A stretch of DNA of 41,431 nucleotides. Source: CAIVAT01 sp037141055. Lineage in GTDB: Bacteria > Bacteroidota > Bacteroidia > Bacteroidales > FEN-979. The stretch lies in NCBI GenBank assembly GCA_037141055.1, contig JBAXDH010000017.1, positions 1 through 41,431 on the forward strand. Direction: 5' to 3'. The position numbers were made by a program, and so were the translations under genes. The notes under the pieces are model-generated. The model saw nothing but the letters and a program-made list of their open reading frames with translations. It was not told the DNA's origin and made no database searches. Within the stretch, counting starts at the first letter, position 1, and each line of letters opens with the position of its first letter. Shown here piece by piece: positions 7,795 through 16,557 of this stretch.

Positions 7795-7828
7795 CTTTTC
7801 ACCATTTCGCTATTTCACCATTTCGCTA
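7789..7828. repeat. Octamer tandem array B (TRGYGAAA on the minus strand, x5)
   Basis: On the minus strand the units TAGCGAAA, TGGTGAAA, TAGCGAAA, TGGTGAAA and a decayed AGTTGAAG run without gaps. The array begins at the TAG stop of the MBL gene and ends on the TTG start of the GT9 gene, so it fills the whole intercistronic gap. Its consensus matches array A at 4839-4870. Confidence 0.85.
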
Positions 7829-8464
7829 TCTGATAAACGGATTATTCTCCATCTCATACCCGATCGAAGTCTCAGGCCCGTGCCCTGGATAAACAACGGT
7901 TGCTACGGGTAGGGTGAACAACCTGGTATTGATGCTTGTCATCAACTGGTCAAAATCGCCGGAAGGCAGGTCGGTGCGGCCGATGGTATCCTTGAAAAGA
8001 ACGTCGCCTGTTATCACAAATTGTTGAGCCTCATTGAAAAAGCACACGCTTCCGTCAGCATGACCAGGGGTAAAGAGCACCTTCAGCGAAGAAGCACCCC
8101 AGGAAATGGTTTCGCCATCGGCCAGGAAACGCTTTGGTGCCGGAACCCCGTTGATCGAAAAGCCAAAAGAGTTGCCGATCTCTTTCAGCGTATGAAAAAA
8201 GGGGAGTGAATTTTCATGATATTCCGGGTTTATCCCGAATTTCTGCGCAATGAACGGATTTCCCAGGATATGGTCGATATGGCAGTGGGTGTTCAGGTTG
8301 CGGACCAGTTTGAGGTTGTTTTCAACGATAAAACCGGCAAGTTCTTCCTGTTCCTGGGGATCGTAGCAGGCGGCATCGATCAGCACGCATTCCCCGGTTT
8401 CATCATATAAAAGGTACGTGTTGACCATAAACGTATTGAAGACGAATTTCTTGATTTTGATCAT
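7826..8464 (-). CDS. MBL-fold metallo-hydrolase (glyoxalase II-like)
   Basis: The 212-residue protein has the full metal-ligand set: THCHIDH at 59-65 (H60, H62, D64, H65), H135 in FTPGHADGS, D154 in ITGDVLF, and H195 in YPGHGPETS. ITGDVLFKDTIGRTDLPSGD is typical of the hydroxyacylglutathione hydrolase-like subgroup. The true thioester substrate is not known. The frame stays open to an ATG at 8524, but a -7 box TACCTTTG on the minus strand (8491-8498) places the transcription start near 8484, so the ATG at 8464 (MIKIKKFVFN) is chosen. It heads the leftward block that includes GT9, tatD and ansA. Confidence 0.88.
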   Translation of the reverse strand: MIKIKKFVFNTFMVNTYLLYDETGECVLIDAACYDPQEQEELAGFIVENNLKLVRNLNTHCHIDHILGNPFIAQKFGINPEYHENSLPFFHTLKEIGNSFGFSINGVPAPKRFLADGETISWGASSLKVLFTPGHADGSVCFFNEAQQFVITGDVLFKDTIGRTDLPSGDFDQLMTSINTRLFTLPVATVVYPGHGPETSIGYEMENNPFIR

Positions 8465-8490
8465 CCTGTCGTAGTGTTTAAGTAGTGCGG

Positions 8491-8498
8491 CAAAGGTA
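8491..8498 (-). promoter_or_regulatory. -7 box of the MBL gene
   Basis: TACCTTTG on the minus strand lies 27 bp ahead of the ATG at 8464. It falls inside the longer open frame and therefore decides against the upstream ATG at 8524. Confidence 0.65.
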
Positions 8499-8538
8499 CG
8501 AAAATGCTTCAAGCTGGCCCGCACAATGAAAATAATCG

Positions 8539-8546
8539 TACCTTAG
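8539..8546 (+). promoter_or_regulatory. Candidate -7 box of the propeller-barrel gene
   Basis: TACCTTAG lies 32 bp ahead of the ATG at 8579 and differs from the usual TACCTTTG in one base. It is divergent from the MBL promoter, whose -7 box lies about 40 bp away. Confidence 0.5.
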
Positions 8547-8578
8547 CACCCCCATTTAATTCCCTTGTATAACCTGAT

Positions 8579-11500
8579 ATGACGAAGGATGCACGCCCGA
8601 ACGGAGGTTTAAAAATCTGGACGACTGCGGGCATTGTTCTGGGTTTGGCGATGTTCTTTTCCCTGGCCGGCAAGGCGCAATTCTACAACGGATCACAACT
8701 TACTTACGGCAAAAGCAGGGTTCAATACTCAAATTTTCTCTGGCTGAATTTCCGGTTCGACAAATTCGATACTTACTACTACCTGAACGGCAAGGAACTG
8801 GCCATGTATACGGCCGAATATGCCGACAAGCATATCAAGGAAATTGAGCTCGACCTCCAGTCGAACCTGGAAGAGAAGATCCAGTTTATCATCTTCAATA
8901 CCCTTTCAGATCTGAAACAGAGCAACATCGGGCTTTTCGGCGACTGGGACTACTATAATACCGGCGGGGTCACCCGGATCATAGGGGGAAGGGTGCTCCT
9001 TTTTTTCGACGGCAGTTATGAGCATCTTGACCAGCAAATCCGCGCGGGGATCGCACAGGTCATCCTCAACAACATGATCTACGGCACCGGCATCGGGGCG
9101 CAGATCAAGAACACGGCGTTGTTCACCGTCCCGGAATGGTACATGAACGGGTTGATTTCATTTATTTCCCGGAAGTGGGATGCTGAACTGGAGAACATGG
9201 TCAGGGATGCCATCCTGAACAAAAAATATGAGAAATTCAACAGCCTTACCGGGGAAGAGGCAACCTACGCCGGCCATTCCCTGTGGAATTATGTAGCCAT
9301 GAAATACGGGGCCTCCTCCATTCCGAACATTGTGTATATGGCCCGCCTCAGCCGGAATGTGGAGCGGGGGTTCCAGTACGTGGTGGGTGTCGGGTTTAAA
9401 ACGATCGTCCAGGAATGGCTCACATTTTATAAGGATGTATACGCGGCACAGGAAACCGGCCGCATGGCTCAGCAGGGAACCATGCTGAACAAGCGCAATA
9501 AACCGGACCGGGTTTACCAGTCGCTGAAAATCTGCCCCGACGGGAACCTGCTGGCATACGCCACCTTCAAACTCGGCGTTTATAAAATCTTCATCCAGGA
9601 CAGCGAGACCGGCAAACGCGACCGGGTTTACCGTGGCGGTTACCGGCTGGCCGACCGCCCTGATTACACCTATCCGCTCCTTGCATGGCACCCGGGCGGC
9701 AACCTGCTGACATTCCTGGTCGAGCGCAAAGGGGGGATATGGTTGTATTTTTACAACCTGCAGGATAAAAAAACGGAACACCGGCTCCTGATCAATTTTC
9801 AAAAGGTCCTCGACATGTCCTATTCCGACGATGGAACCATGCTGGTTCTTTCGGCGGTGCAAAAAGGGCAGTCGGACATTTTCGTGTACAACATCGGCTC
9901 CGGATCGCATGAACAGATCACGAAAGACATATACAACGACCTTAACCCGCGGTTCATCAACCATTCGGCGAACATTATCTTTTCCTCCAACAGGGACAAT
10001 GATACCATCAGGTTCGATGAACCGGTGAAAATCGAAAAACTGCATTATAACAACGACCTGTTTTTATACAACTATGCGTCGAAACGCAACATCCTCCAGC
10101 GGCTCACCAGGACAACCGATGCCCACGAAACCCAGCCCCAGGCCTACGGTGATAATTACTTCTGTTTCCTGAGCGACCAGAACGGCATTGTGAACCGTTA
10201 TCTTGCGAGATACGACAGCACGATATCCTACATCGACACCATCGCCCACTACAGGTATTACACGACCGTCTACCCTGTTACCGATTATTCGCGCAACATC
10301 CTCGAGCAGGATATTTCACCGAAAGCGGCTAAAATCGGCGAGATAATATTCCGGAACCGGAATTATAAAATGTTCACGTCCGATCTGATCCTTCCCGGCC
10401 AGGTGGTGAAAGTTGACCCGCAGCCCTCCTTTTTTAAGGATTTCAAAACAAAATCAGCAAAAAAGGATGCTGGAGCCAAAAAGTCCGACAGCACGCTCCA
10501 CCTTGCAGAACCCTTCAGGATACAGGAAAAGAAGCACTTCGCCGTTGTCAGGCAAAGTGAAGTAGTCAGCCAGATATTATCGCGGATCGATACGTCAAAA
10601 TCGGGGCAGGGCAAGGCGGCAGGCAGTGTCAAAGCTGCAGCGGATACCTCGCTGAACCGGTGGTGGGTGCTATACCAGTCCCTGCAAAAGAAAGATGCTT
10701 CGAAGGACGGCATTGTAAAGGACACGGTGAACAAATATAAAAACGCCAAGCAGCTGAATTACAACGTCGAGTATTATGTCGACCAGATGGTCACCCAGAT
10801 CGATTTCACCTACCTGAATTTTGCATACCAGCCATTTACCGGCAGTGCGTCGCCCGTGTTCATCAATCCGGGACTGAACGCCCTGTTCATGGTTGGCATC
10901 ACCGACCTGATGGAAGATTACCGCATCAGCGGCGGGGTGAGGCTGAATGTAAGCCTCATCAACAATGAATACCTGTTCAGCTACGGAAATTACAAGCATC
11001 GCCTCGATCACCAGATCGTTTTTCACCGGAAATCGGTGGAGGAGGCGGGATACTATTCCATCGTCAGGCACCGGATCCATGAGCTGTATTATGTTGCCAC
11101 TTACCCGTTCACGCCGGTACTCAATATTAAAGGGACTGCCGCAATCCGCTACGATCGTGCGGTGTTCCTGTCAACCGACCAGGTGAACCTCCGTCAGCCT
11201 GACATAAATGACGTATGGGGAAGCATCAAGGGAGAACTGACCTATGACAATACCCGCAGCCTTGGCGTAAACCTTTATCACGGTACGCGGTACAAGATTT
11301 TCGGAGAATATTACCAGATGGTAAACACCGGGGGAAGCAACGTGATCGTGCTGGGGATGGATTTCCGCAATTACCAGAAGGTTCACAGGACGCTGGTCTG
11401 GGCGAACCGGTTTGCGGCCAGCACATCCTTCGGATCGAATAAGCTGCTTTATTACATGGGAGGTGTTGACAACTGGCTTTTCCCATCCTATAACACGACT

Positions 11501-11944
11501 ACGCCCGTTGCTTTTGACCAAAACTATGCTTTCCAGACGCTGGCCACCAACATGCGGGGATTCAGCCAGAACATCAGGAACGGCAACAGTTTTTTTGTGT
11601 TTAACACGGAGTTGCGCTGGCCGGTATTCCGTTACCTGATGAACAGGCCGATCCGTTCCGATTTCATCAATAATTTCCAGCTTGTTGCATTTGGCGACGT
11701 GGGCTCTGCATGGACAGGGGCGTCTCCATGGTCGGCAGACAACCAGCTTTTCACGCAGTATATTTTCCGCAACCCGCTTTTTATCAAGGTTGAAATGCAA
11801 AAAGATCCAATCGTTGAAGGCTTTGGTTTCGGGGCCCGCACCCGGCTGTTTGGTTATTTTCTGCGCGGCGACCTGGCCTGGGGGGTTGAAGACGGCCGGA
11901 TCCGCAAACCCATTTTCTATTTTTCACTCAGTCTCGATTTTTAA
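8579..11944 (+). CDS. Outer-membrane protein: degenerate peptidase-MA-like domain, TolB-type propeller, BamA-like barrel
   Basis: The 1121-residue protein begins with a signal peptide (hydrophobic stretch about 18-33, ending near AGKAQ). Residues about 60-300 look like a peptidase-MA/gluzincin-like domain. The zinc motifs appear lost: the expected HExxH stretch reads QQIRAGIAQVIL (near 152) and the usual P-x-W-x-x-E-G reads PEWYMNGLISF (near 185). Residues about 310-620 contain WD40/TolB-like blades (for example CPDGNLLAYATFK, FSSNRDND). A lysine-rich linker near 620-720 leads to a beta-rich C-terminal region (about 750-1121) with alternating aromatic strands that ends FYFSLSLDF, as in Omp85/BamA-type barrels. 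Such proteins are found in Bacteroidota but their role is not known to me; envelope biogenesis or lipid transport is a guess. The next gene follows after 2 bp. Confidence 0.75.
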   Translation: MTKDARPNGGLKIWTTAGIVLGLAMFFSLAGKAQFYNGSQLTYGKSRVQYSNFLWLNFRFDKFDTYYYLNGKELAMYTAEYADKHIKEIELDLQSNLEEKIQFIIFNTLSDLKQSNIGLFGDWDYYNTGGVTRIIGGRVLLFFDGSYEHLDQQIRAGIAQVILNNMIYGTGIGAQIKNTALFTVPEWYMNGLISFISRKWDAELENMVRDAILNKKYEKFNSLTGEEATYAGHSLWNYVAMKYGASSIPNIVYMARLSRNVERGFQYVVGVGFKTIVQEWLTFYKDVYAAQETGRMAQQGTMLNKRNKPDRVYQSLKICPDGNLLAYATFKLGVYKIFIQDSETGKRDRVYRGGYRLADRPDYTYPLLAWHPGGNLLTFLVERKGGIWLYFYNLQDKKTEHRLLINFQKVLDMSYSDDGTMLVLSAVQKGQSDIFVYNIGSGSHEQITKDIYNDLNPRFINHSANIIFSSNRDNDTIRFDEPVKIEKLHYNNDLFLYNYASKRNILQRLTRTTDAHETQPQAYGDNYFCFLSDQNGIVNRYLARYDSTISYIDTIAHYRYYTTVYPVTDYSRNILEQDISPKAAKIGEIIFRNRNYKMFTSDLILPGQVVKVDPQPSFFKDFKTKSAKKDAGAKKSDSTLHLAEPFRIQEKKHFAVVRQSEVVSQILSRIDTSKSGQGKAAGSVKAAADTSLNRWWVLYQSLQKKDASKDGIVKDTVNKYKNAKQLNYNVEYYVDQMVTQIDFTYLNFAYQPFTGSASPVFINPGLNALFMVGITDLMEDYRISGGVRLNVSLINNEYLFSYGNYKHRLDHQIVFHRKSVEEAGYYSIVRHRIHELYYVATYPFTPVLNIKGTAAIRYDRAVFLSTDQVNLRQPDINDVWGSIKGELTYDNTRSLGVNLYHGTRYKIFGEYYQMVNTGGSNVIVLGMDFRNYQKVHRTLVWANRFAASTSFGSNKLLYYMGGVDNWLFPSYNTTTPVAFDQNYAFQTLATNMRGFSQNIRNGNSFFVFNTELRWPVFRYLMNRPIRSDFINNFQLVAFGDVGSAWTGASPWSADNQLFTQYIFRNPLFIKVEMQKDPIVEGFGFGARTRLFGYFLRGDLAWGVEDGRIRKPIFYFSLSLDF

Positions 11945-11946
11945 CC

Positions 11947-12390
11947 ATGGCCCAACCGGAACAAAGCATCATCGATTTTATCGGCGAACACCATATTTTA
12001 ACGATTGCCGTCGCCCGGGACAACGTACCCTATTGTGCCACATGCTACTATGCATATCTGAAGACTGAAAACCGCTTTTTTTTCACTTCTGATCACGAAA
12101 CCCGCCATATTCGCGATGTTATGGCAGGCCCTAACTACCGGGTTGCCGGAACCATCCAGCTCGAAACCAAAATTGTCGCAAAAATCAGGGGAATTCAATT
12201 TACCGGTATGATTAAATGCCTGGAAGGGAGTGAATTAAAAGCCGCGCGGGCAGTCTACCTGAAAAGATTCCCGATTGCCCGGCTGATGCCCGATTTGCAC
12301 CTCTGGTCACTAACCCCTGATTTCATGAAAATGACGGATAACCGCCTTGGCTTTGGGAAAAAGCTTGTCTGGATTGCGGAAGAATCGTAA
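11947..12390 (+). CDS. YhbP/UPF0306-like protein with a pyridoxamine-phosphate-oxidase-type split barrel
   Basis: The 147-residue protein matches the small flavin-binding split-barrel fold in pattern: HHILTIAVARDNVPYCATCYYAY at the N-terminus, then FFFTSDHETRHIRDVM, and a C-terminal LGFGKKLVWI. It looks closest to the E. coli YhbP (UPF0306) group, whose function is unknown. There is no signal peptide, so it is cytoplasmic. It starts 2 bp after the stop of the outer-membrane protein and is probably translated from the same message, although the two functions have no obvious link. Confidence 0.75.
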   Translation: MAQPEQSIIDFIGEHHILTIAVARDNVPYCATCYYAYLKTENRFFFTSDHETRHIRDVMAGPNYRVAGTIQLETKIVAKIRGIQFTGMIKCLEGSELKAARAVYLKRFPIARLMPDLHLWSLTPDFMKMTDNRLGFGKKLVWIAEES

Positions 12391-12503
12391 AAAGCCAGGC
12401 TGAATGCGGCTTTGGTGAATTATTAATATATATGTTTTTTTGGTTCAGGCATTTACCTGTTTTACCCCCCTCCTGTGTTAATAACTATATTGATCTGAAA
12501 CAA

Positions 12504-12561
12504 TCGAACGTTGTATCTTGCCTCATCAAATTTCCTCCCGACTACTTATTGGAACGTTCGA
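12504..12561. promoter_or_regulatory. Inverted pair of palindromic GAACGTT sites around the nrdJ promoter
   Basis: TCGAACGTT (12504-12512) is the exact reverse complement of AACGTTCGA (12553-12561), and each half is itself partly palindromic (AACGTT, TTCGAA). The heptamer ACAATCG also occurs twice (12500-12506 and 12566-12572). A possible -7 box, TATCTTG (12514-12520), begins two bases after the first site. This is a candidate operator pair; no AdoCbl riboswitch B12 box was seen in the 221-bp gap. Confidence 0.4.
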
Positions 12562-12611
12562 AAGAACAATCGGTTATAAAAACAGAACATAGCAGTTAAT
12601 CCTGTTCATGC

Positions 12612-15287
12612 ATGGAAAAAAACACATTGGCAATCACGGAAACGGATCACAAAACAGACTTTTACGAAGAAGTGCTGGCAAAAAGAATCCGTCCGAAAAT
12701 CACGATCGAAGAATTGGAAATGAAAGAAATCAAATCAGAGGCGGTTGCGCGCAAAATTTACTCGTTTGAGGAGGTTATCGAAAAATCTACGGAATATTTC
12801 AATGGCGACAGCCTGGCTGCCAGTGTTTGGGCAAACAAATATGCGCTGAAAAATTCCGAAGGGCATTTATTTGAACTGACACCGGACGATATGCACCGGA
12901 GGATTGCGCGTGAAATTGCCCGCGTTGAAAAGAAATACCCAAATCCCATGAAGGAGGATGAACTCTTCGAACTCATGCGGAATTTCAAATATATTGTTCC
13001 CCAGGGAAGTCCGATGGCCGGCATTGGCAACGATTTTCAGATAGGATCCCTGTCGAACTGCTTCGTGATCGGCAACGAAGGAGCATCCGATTCCTATGGC
13101 GCCATCATGAAAACGGACGAAGAACAGGTGCAACTTATGAAAAGAAGGGGCGGCGTGGGCCACGACCTGTCGCACATACGTCCCAAATACAGCGAGGTAA
13201 AAAACAGCGCCCTCACATCCACCGGAATTGTTCCGTTTATGGAACGGTATTCCAATTCAACCAGGGAAGTGGCCCAGGAAGGCCGCCGCGGCGCTTTGAT
13301 GTTAAGCATTTCAGTAGCTCATCCCGACGCCGAACATTTCATCGATGCAAAACTTGATGCCGGAAAAGTTACCGGGGCAAACATCTCCGTTAAGATTACC
13401 GATGAATTTATGCAGGCAGTGCTGGAGAACACGGAATATGTGCAGCGGTTTCCCGTGGATTCAAAGAACCCGACGGTTACCAGGCCCATGCAGGCGATCG
13501 AATTGTGGAAAAAAATCGTGCACAATGCATGGAAGTCCGCCGAACCCGGTATTCTCTTCTGGGATACCATCATTCGCGAATCCATCCCCGATTGCTATGC
13601 CGACCTGGGTTTCCGTACGGTTTCGACCAACCCGTGCGGTGAAATTCCCCTGTGTACCTACGACAGCTGCCGGCTGCTGGCCATCAACCTGTACAATTAC
13701 GTTGATAAACCCTTTACCCCCGAGGCAAGTTTTGACTCCGGCCTGTTCATCTCCCATGTGCACAAAGCACAGCGGATCATGGACGATATCATCGACCTGG
13801 AACTCGAAAAGATCGACCGCATCCTGGCCAAAATTGACAACGATCCCGAAGGCGAAGACATTAAGACAAGGGAACGGAACATGTGGCTGAACATCAAGAA
13901 AAAGGCGATCCAGGGACGCAGAACCGGTTTTGGCATCACCGCCGAAGGCGATATGCTTGCCGCCCTCGGAACACGCTACGGATCGGACGATGCTACGGAT
14001 TTTTCGGTGGAGGTTCATAAGATCCTGGCTATTGAAGCCTACCGTTCGTCGGTAACCATGGCCAAAGAGCGCGGCCCGTTCCCGATTTATGATACGGAAC
14101 GTGAAAAAAACAACCCGTTTATCCTGCGGATGAAAGATGCCGCCCCCGATGTTTACGCAGACATGGCGACCTATGGCAGGCGCAATGTTGCCATGCTCAC
14201 CATCGCTCCCACAGGCTCTGTAAGCATCCTTACGCAAACTACATCAGGGCTCGAACCGGTATTCGCGGTGAATTACACACGCCGCCGCAAGGTAAATCCG
14301 AACGATAAAAATGTAACGATCACCTTTAAAGACAAAGAAGGCGATAACTGGGAAGAATACAATATTTTTCACCACAATTTTGTGACCTGGCTGACTGTAA
14401 ACGGGTACAATGTTGACGAGGTTTCGCACATGCCTGAATCTGAACTCAGGGACATTATCAAAAAATCTCCCTTCTACAAGGCAACCGCCAACGATGTGGA
14501 CTGGGTGGCAAAGGTGAAAATGCAGGGAGCCGTGCAGAAATGGGTCGATCATTCCATCAGTGTTACCGTAAATGTGCCCAATGATGTGAAGGAGGAGATG
14601 ATCAGCACCATTTACGAGACCGCCTGGAAAGTGGGCTGCAAAGGCATGACGGTTTATCGCGACGGTTCGCGTACCGGGGTCCTGGTAAATACGGAAGAAA
14701 AGGAAAAGAAAAAAGCGGTCATAGAAGATGAATTCCACGAAACAAAAGCGCCACACCGGCCCGACCGGCTGGAAGCCGACATCATCCGTTTCCAGAACGA
14801 TCATGATAAATGGGTCGCCGTCGTAGGTATTTTAAACGGCCGGCCGTATGAGATCTTTACCGGGCTGGCAGAAGACTTCTGGGTTCCGGCCTGGGTACAG
14901 AAAGGCTGGATCATCAAATCAAAGCATGACGGCGTCGGATCACGGTACGACTTCCAGTTTGAAGACCGCCAGGGGTATAAAATCACCATCGAGGCCTTGT
15001 CACGTTCCTTCAACAAGGAGTACTGGAACTACGCCAAACTGATCTCGGGAATCCTCAGGCACGGCATGCCGCTCGTGTTCGTTGTCAACATCATTTCCAA
15101 ACTTCACTTTGAAGTGGATTCCATCAACACCTGGAAAAACGGCGTGGAACGTGCCCTGAAAAAATTCATTCCCGACGGCACCAAAGCGGCGGAACATGCC
15201 TGCACGAAATGTTCCGATCCCAACGGCCTTGTTTACCAGGAAGGTTGCCTTGTGTGTAAAAGCTGCGGCTATTCGAAGTGCGGGTAA
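12612..15287 (+). CDS. nrdJ: Adenosylcobalamin-dependent (class II) ribonucleotide reductase
   Basis: NrdJ reduces ribonucleotides to deoxyribonucleotides using a thiyl radical generated from adenosylcobalamin, so it works with or without oxygen. The 891-residue protein shows LSNCFVIG near 147-154 (first redox cysteine), RRGGVGHDLSHIRP near 177-190, the catalytic STNPCGEIPL near 338-347, and APTGSVSILTQTTSGLEPVF near 535. The C-terminal tail is a cysteine-rich zinc-ribbon-like end (ACTKC, GCLVCKSCGYSKCG) that carries the dithiol for re-reduction, as in the long bacterial NrdJ subfamily. I see no ATP-cone at the N-terminus. It stands alone on its strand; a paired inverted repeat marks its upstream region. 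The stop lies 3 bp from the convergent stop of the next gene. Confidence 0.95.
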   Translation: MEKNTLAITETDHKTDFYEEVLAKRIRPKITIEELEMKEIKSEAVARKIYSFEEVIEKSTEYFNGDSLAASVWANKYALKNSEGHLFELTPDDMHRRIAREIARVEKKYPNPMKEDELFELMRNFKYIVPQGSPMAGIGNDFQIGSLSNCFVIGNEGASDSYGAIMKTDEEQVQLMKRRGGVGHDLSHIRPKYSEVKNSALTSTGIVPFMERYSNSTREVAQEGRRGALMLSISVAHPDAEHFIDAKLDAGKVTGANISVKITDEFMQAVLENTEYVQRFPVDSKNPTVTRPMQAIELWKKIVHNAWKSAEPGILFWDTIIRESIPDCYADLGFRTVSTNPCGEIPLCTYDSCRLLAINLYNYVDKPFTPEASFDSGLFISHVHKAQRIMDDIIDLELEKIDRILAKIDNDPEGEDIKTRERNMWLNIKKKAIQGRRTGFGITAEGDMLAALGTRYGSDDATDFSVEVHKILAIEAYRSSVTMAKERGPFPIYDTEREKNNPFILRMKDAAPDVYADMATYGRRNVAMLTIAPTGSVSILTQTTSGLEPVFAVNYTRRRKVNPNDKNVTITFKDKEGDNWEEYNIFHHNFVTWLTVNGYNVDEVSHMPESELRDIIKKSPFYKATANDVDWVAKVKMQGAVQKWVDHSISVTVNVPNDVKEEMISTIYETAWKVGCKGMTVYRDGSRTGVLVNTEEKEKKKAVIEDEFHETKAPHRPDRLEADIIRFQNDHDKWVAVVGILNGRPYEIFTGLAEDFWVPAWVQKGWIIKSKHDGVGSRYDFQFEDRQGYKITIEALSRSFNKEYWNYAKLISGILRHGMPLVFVVNIISKLHFEVDSINTWKNGVERALKKFIPDGTKAAEHACTKCSDPNGLVYQEGCLVCKSCGYSKCG

Positions 15288-15290
15288 CAG

Positions 15291-15695
15291 CTAGAATTTT
15301 TTCTTGTGGTAATCGAAGGTCGTGTTGTCGCGCAGGAATTTGATTTTCCTGGCGATTAAAATGAAGGCTTCCATCTGGTTTTGATGAAACCAGCCGATGG
15401 CCGGCGGTTTCCCTCCACATGCATCTGCAAATACCACCAGGAAAGGGTGCTTGTTGGCTATCAGCCATTCATACGCCTTAGGATTCTCGTCAATTGCGGC
15501 ATCCAGTGCCGACAGATGATAGAACTTATTGTCAAACAGCCATTCGGTTGCCTCTTCACTGCCCCTGATGGCGTGGGCCAGCGCAGCGACCTCCGGGTAA
15601 CCGTTCGTCATCAGCCAGCCTGATATCTGCTCATTGCCGTTGATTACTTCACCGAAGGCAAGCCAGATTTTCGCAGGATAATAGAATTTTTCCAC
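15291..15695 (-). CDS. Hypothetical protein made of tandem 25-residue repeats
   Basis: The family is not one I can name. From about residue 26 the 134-residue protein consists of three full and one partial 25-residue units, starting GWLMTNGYPEV, EWLFDNKFYHL, EWLIANKHPFL and GWFHQNQMEAF. The pattern is (G/E)-W-(L/F)-x-x-N, about seven residues, then an A/D-rich helix. This implies a short helical-hairpin solenoid, ankyrin-like in spirit but shorter, and so a protein-binding role. It is cytoplasmic, with no signal peptide. The start is a GTG at 15693-15695, 9 bp after the radical SAM gene, implying co-translation with it. Confidence 0.7.
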   Translation of the reverse strand: MEKFYYPAKIWLAFGEVINGNEQISGWLMTNGYPEVAALAHAIRGSEEATEWLFDNKFYHLSALDAAIDENPKAYEWLIANKHPFLVVFADACGGKPPAIGWFHQNQMEAFILIARKIKFLRDNTTFDYHKKKF

Positions 15696-15704
15696 GGCAG
15701 ATCT

Positions 15705-16484
15705 TTATTGGTATACCTGTACGATCAATCCTGCCTGGCGGACTTTTTCCGCAATCCGCTCCAGTTCCTCAGTCCCGATCTTTTCAAGGTTATGCAAGGG
15801 AGTCGCACGGGCAACCGGGTACATCATGACCAGTTTGGGTTTGATTTCCACCAGGTGCCCGATCCAGGCCTCGGTTTCTGACGGAGTCGTATTGTCCACC
15901 GCATGCCCTTTGAAGTTCCCCCTCAGGAACATGCTCTGGATAACCAGGTTCCCATGAAATTTTTTCAGATTTCCGACCAACTCTGAAAATTGAACGGGCT
16001 GTACCGGGTTGTTGATGAGGTTGAAAATCGTTTCGGAACCTGCATCCAGCTTCAGTATGTTCTGATCGAGCTTTTGCAGCGCATCGAAAATGGCGGGGAT
16101 ACTGATCATGCTGGAATTCGACAACACGGTCACCTGTGCGCCCGGGGCGTGCAGATTACGGAGGTTCAGCGTGTCGTCAACGATGCCGGCGAAATCCGGG
16201 TGCAGGGTTGGCTCTCCGTTTCCGGCAAAAGTGATGGCGTCCGGCAGATAATCTTCCGAACCGAGTTCCAGGAGACGTTGTTCGAGGAAGGCGGCAACCT
16301 CATCCCGGGAAGGAAATTCAGGATGTTCGGCAAGATTGGGCGATGTCCAGCCGCACTCGCAGTAAATGCAATTGAACGAACAATATTTCGCGTGGACAGG
16401 GAGCAGGTTTATCCCCAGAGATAATCCGAGCCGCCGGCTGCGAACCGGGCCGAAAATTACATCGTTGAAAAGGAATCCGGACAT
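15705..16484 (-). CDS. Radical SAM protein, COG0731-like (wyosine-synthetase-related)
   Basis: The cluster motif is C-x3-C-x2-C in KYCSFNCIYCECG (C35, C39, C42), with an extra cysteine at 44. GPVRSRRLGLSLGINLLP at 12-29 precedes it, and ITFAGNGEPTLHPDF (near 88-102) is the SAM-binding region. This combination resembles bacterial members of the radical SAM group related to archaeal TYW1 (COG0731). Bacteria do not make wyosine, so the real substrate is unknown. At 259 residues it is close to a bare radical SAM core with no added SPASM or Fe-S domain. It is followed 9 bp later by the 25-residue-repeat protein, a possible partner or substrate-binding adaptor. Confidence 0.82.
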   Translation of the reverse strand: MSGFLFNDVIFGPVRSRRLGLSLGINLLPVHAKYCSFNCIYCECGWTSPNLAEHPEFPSRDEVAAFLEQRLLELGSEDYLPDAITFAGNGEPTLHPDFAGIVDDTLNLRNLHAPGAQVTVLSNSSMISIPAIFDALQKLDQNILKLDAGSETIFNLINNPVQPVQFSELVGNLKKFHGNLVIQSMFLRGNFKGHAVDNTTPSETEAWIGHLVEIKPKLVMMYPVARATPLHNLEKIGTEELERIAEKVRQAGLIVQVYQ

Positions 16485-16557
16485 TCTGAATGATTGAAAT
16501 GCAAAATTCAGCTTTTTTGATGGTTTAACCTAACGACTGCTTCCCCGGCAATGCGAC

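Noticed and set aside
9158..10045. A 295-codon frame on the minus strand within the propeller-barrel gene
   Set aside because: It is a shadow frame. The plus-strand gene has clear domains over the same region, and the minus product has no known motif.
12391..12611. A cobalamin riboswitch upstream of nrdJ
   Set aside because: A B12-dependent enzyme makes this plausible, but no B12 box (GCCACTG-type) or paired long leader was found.
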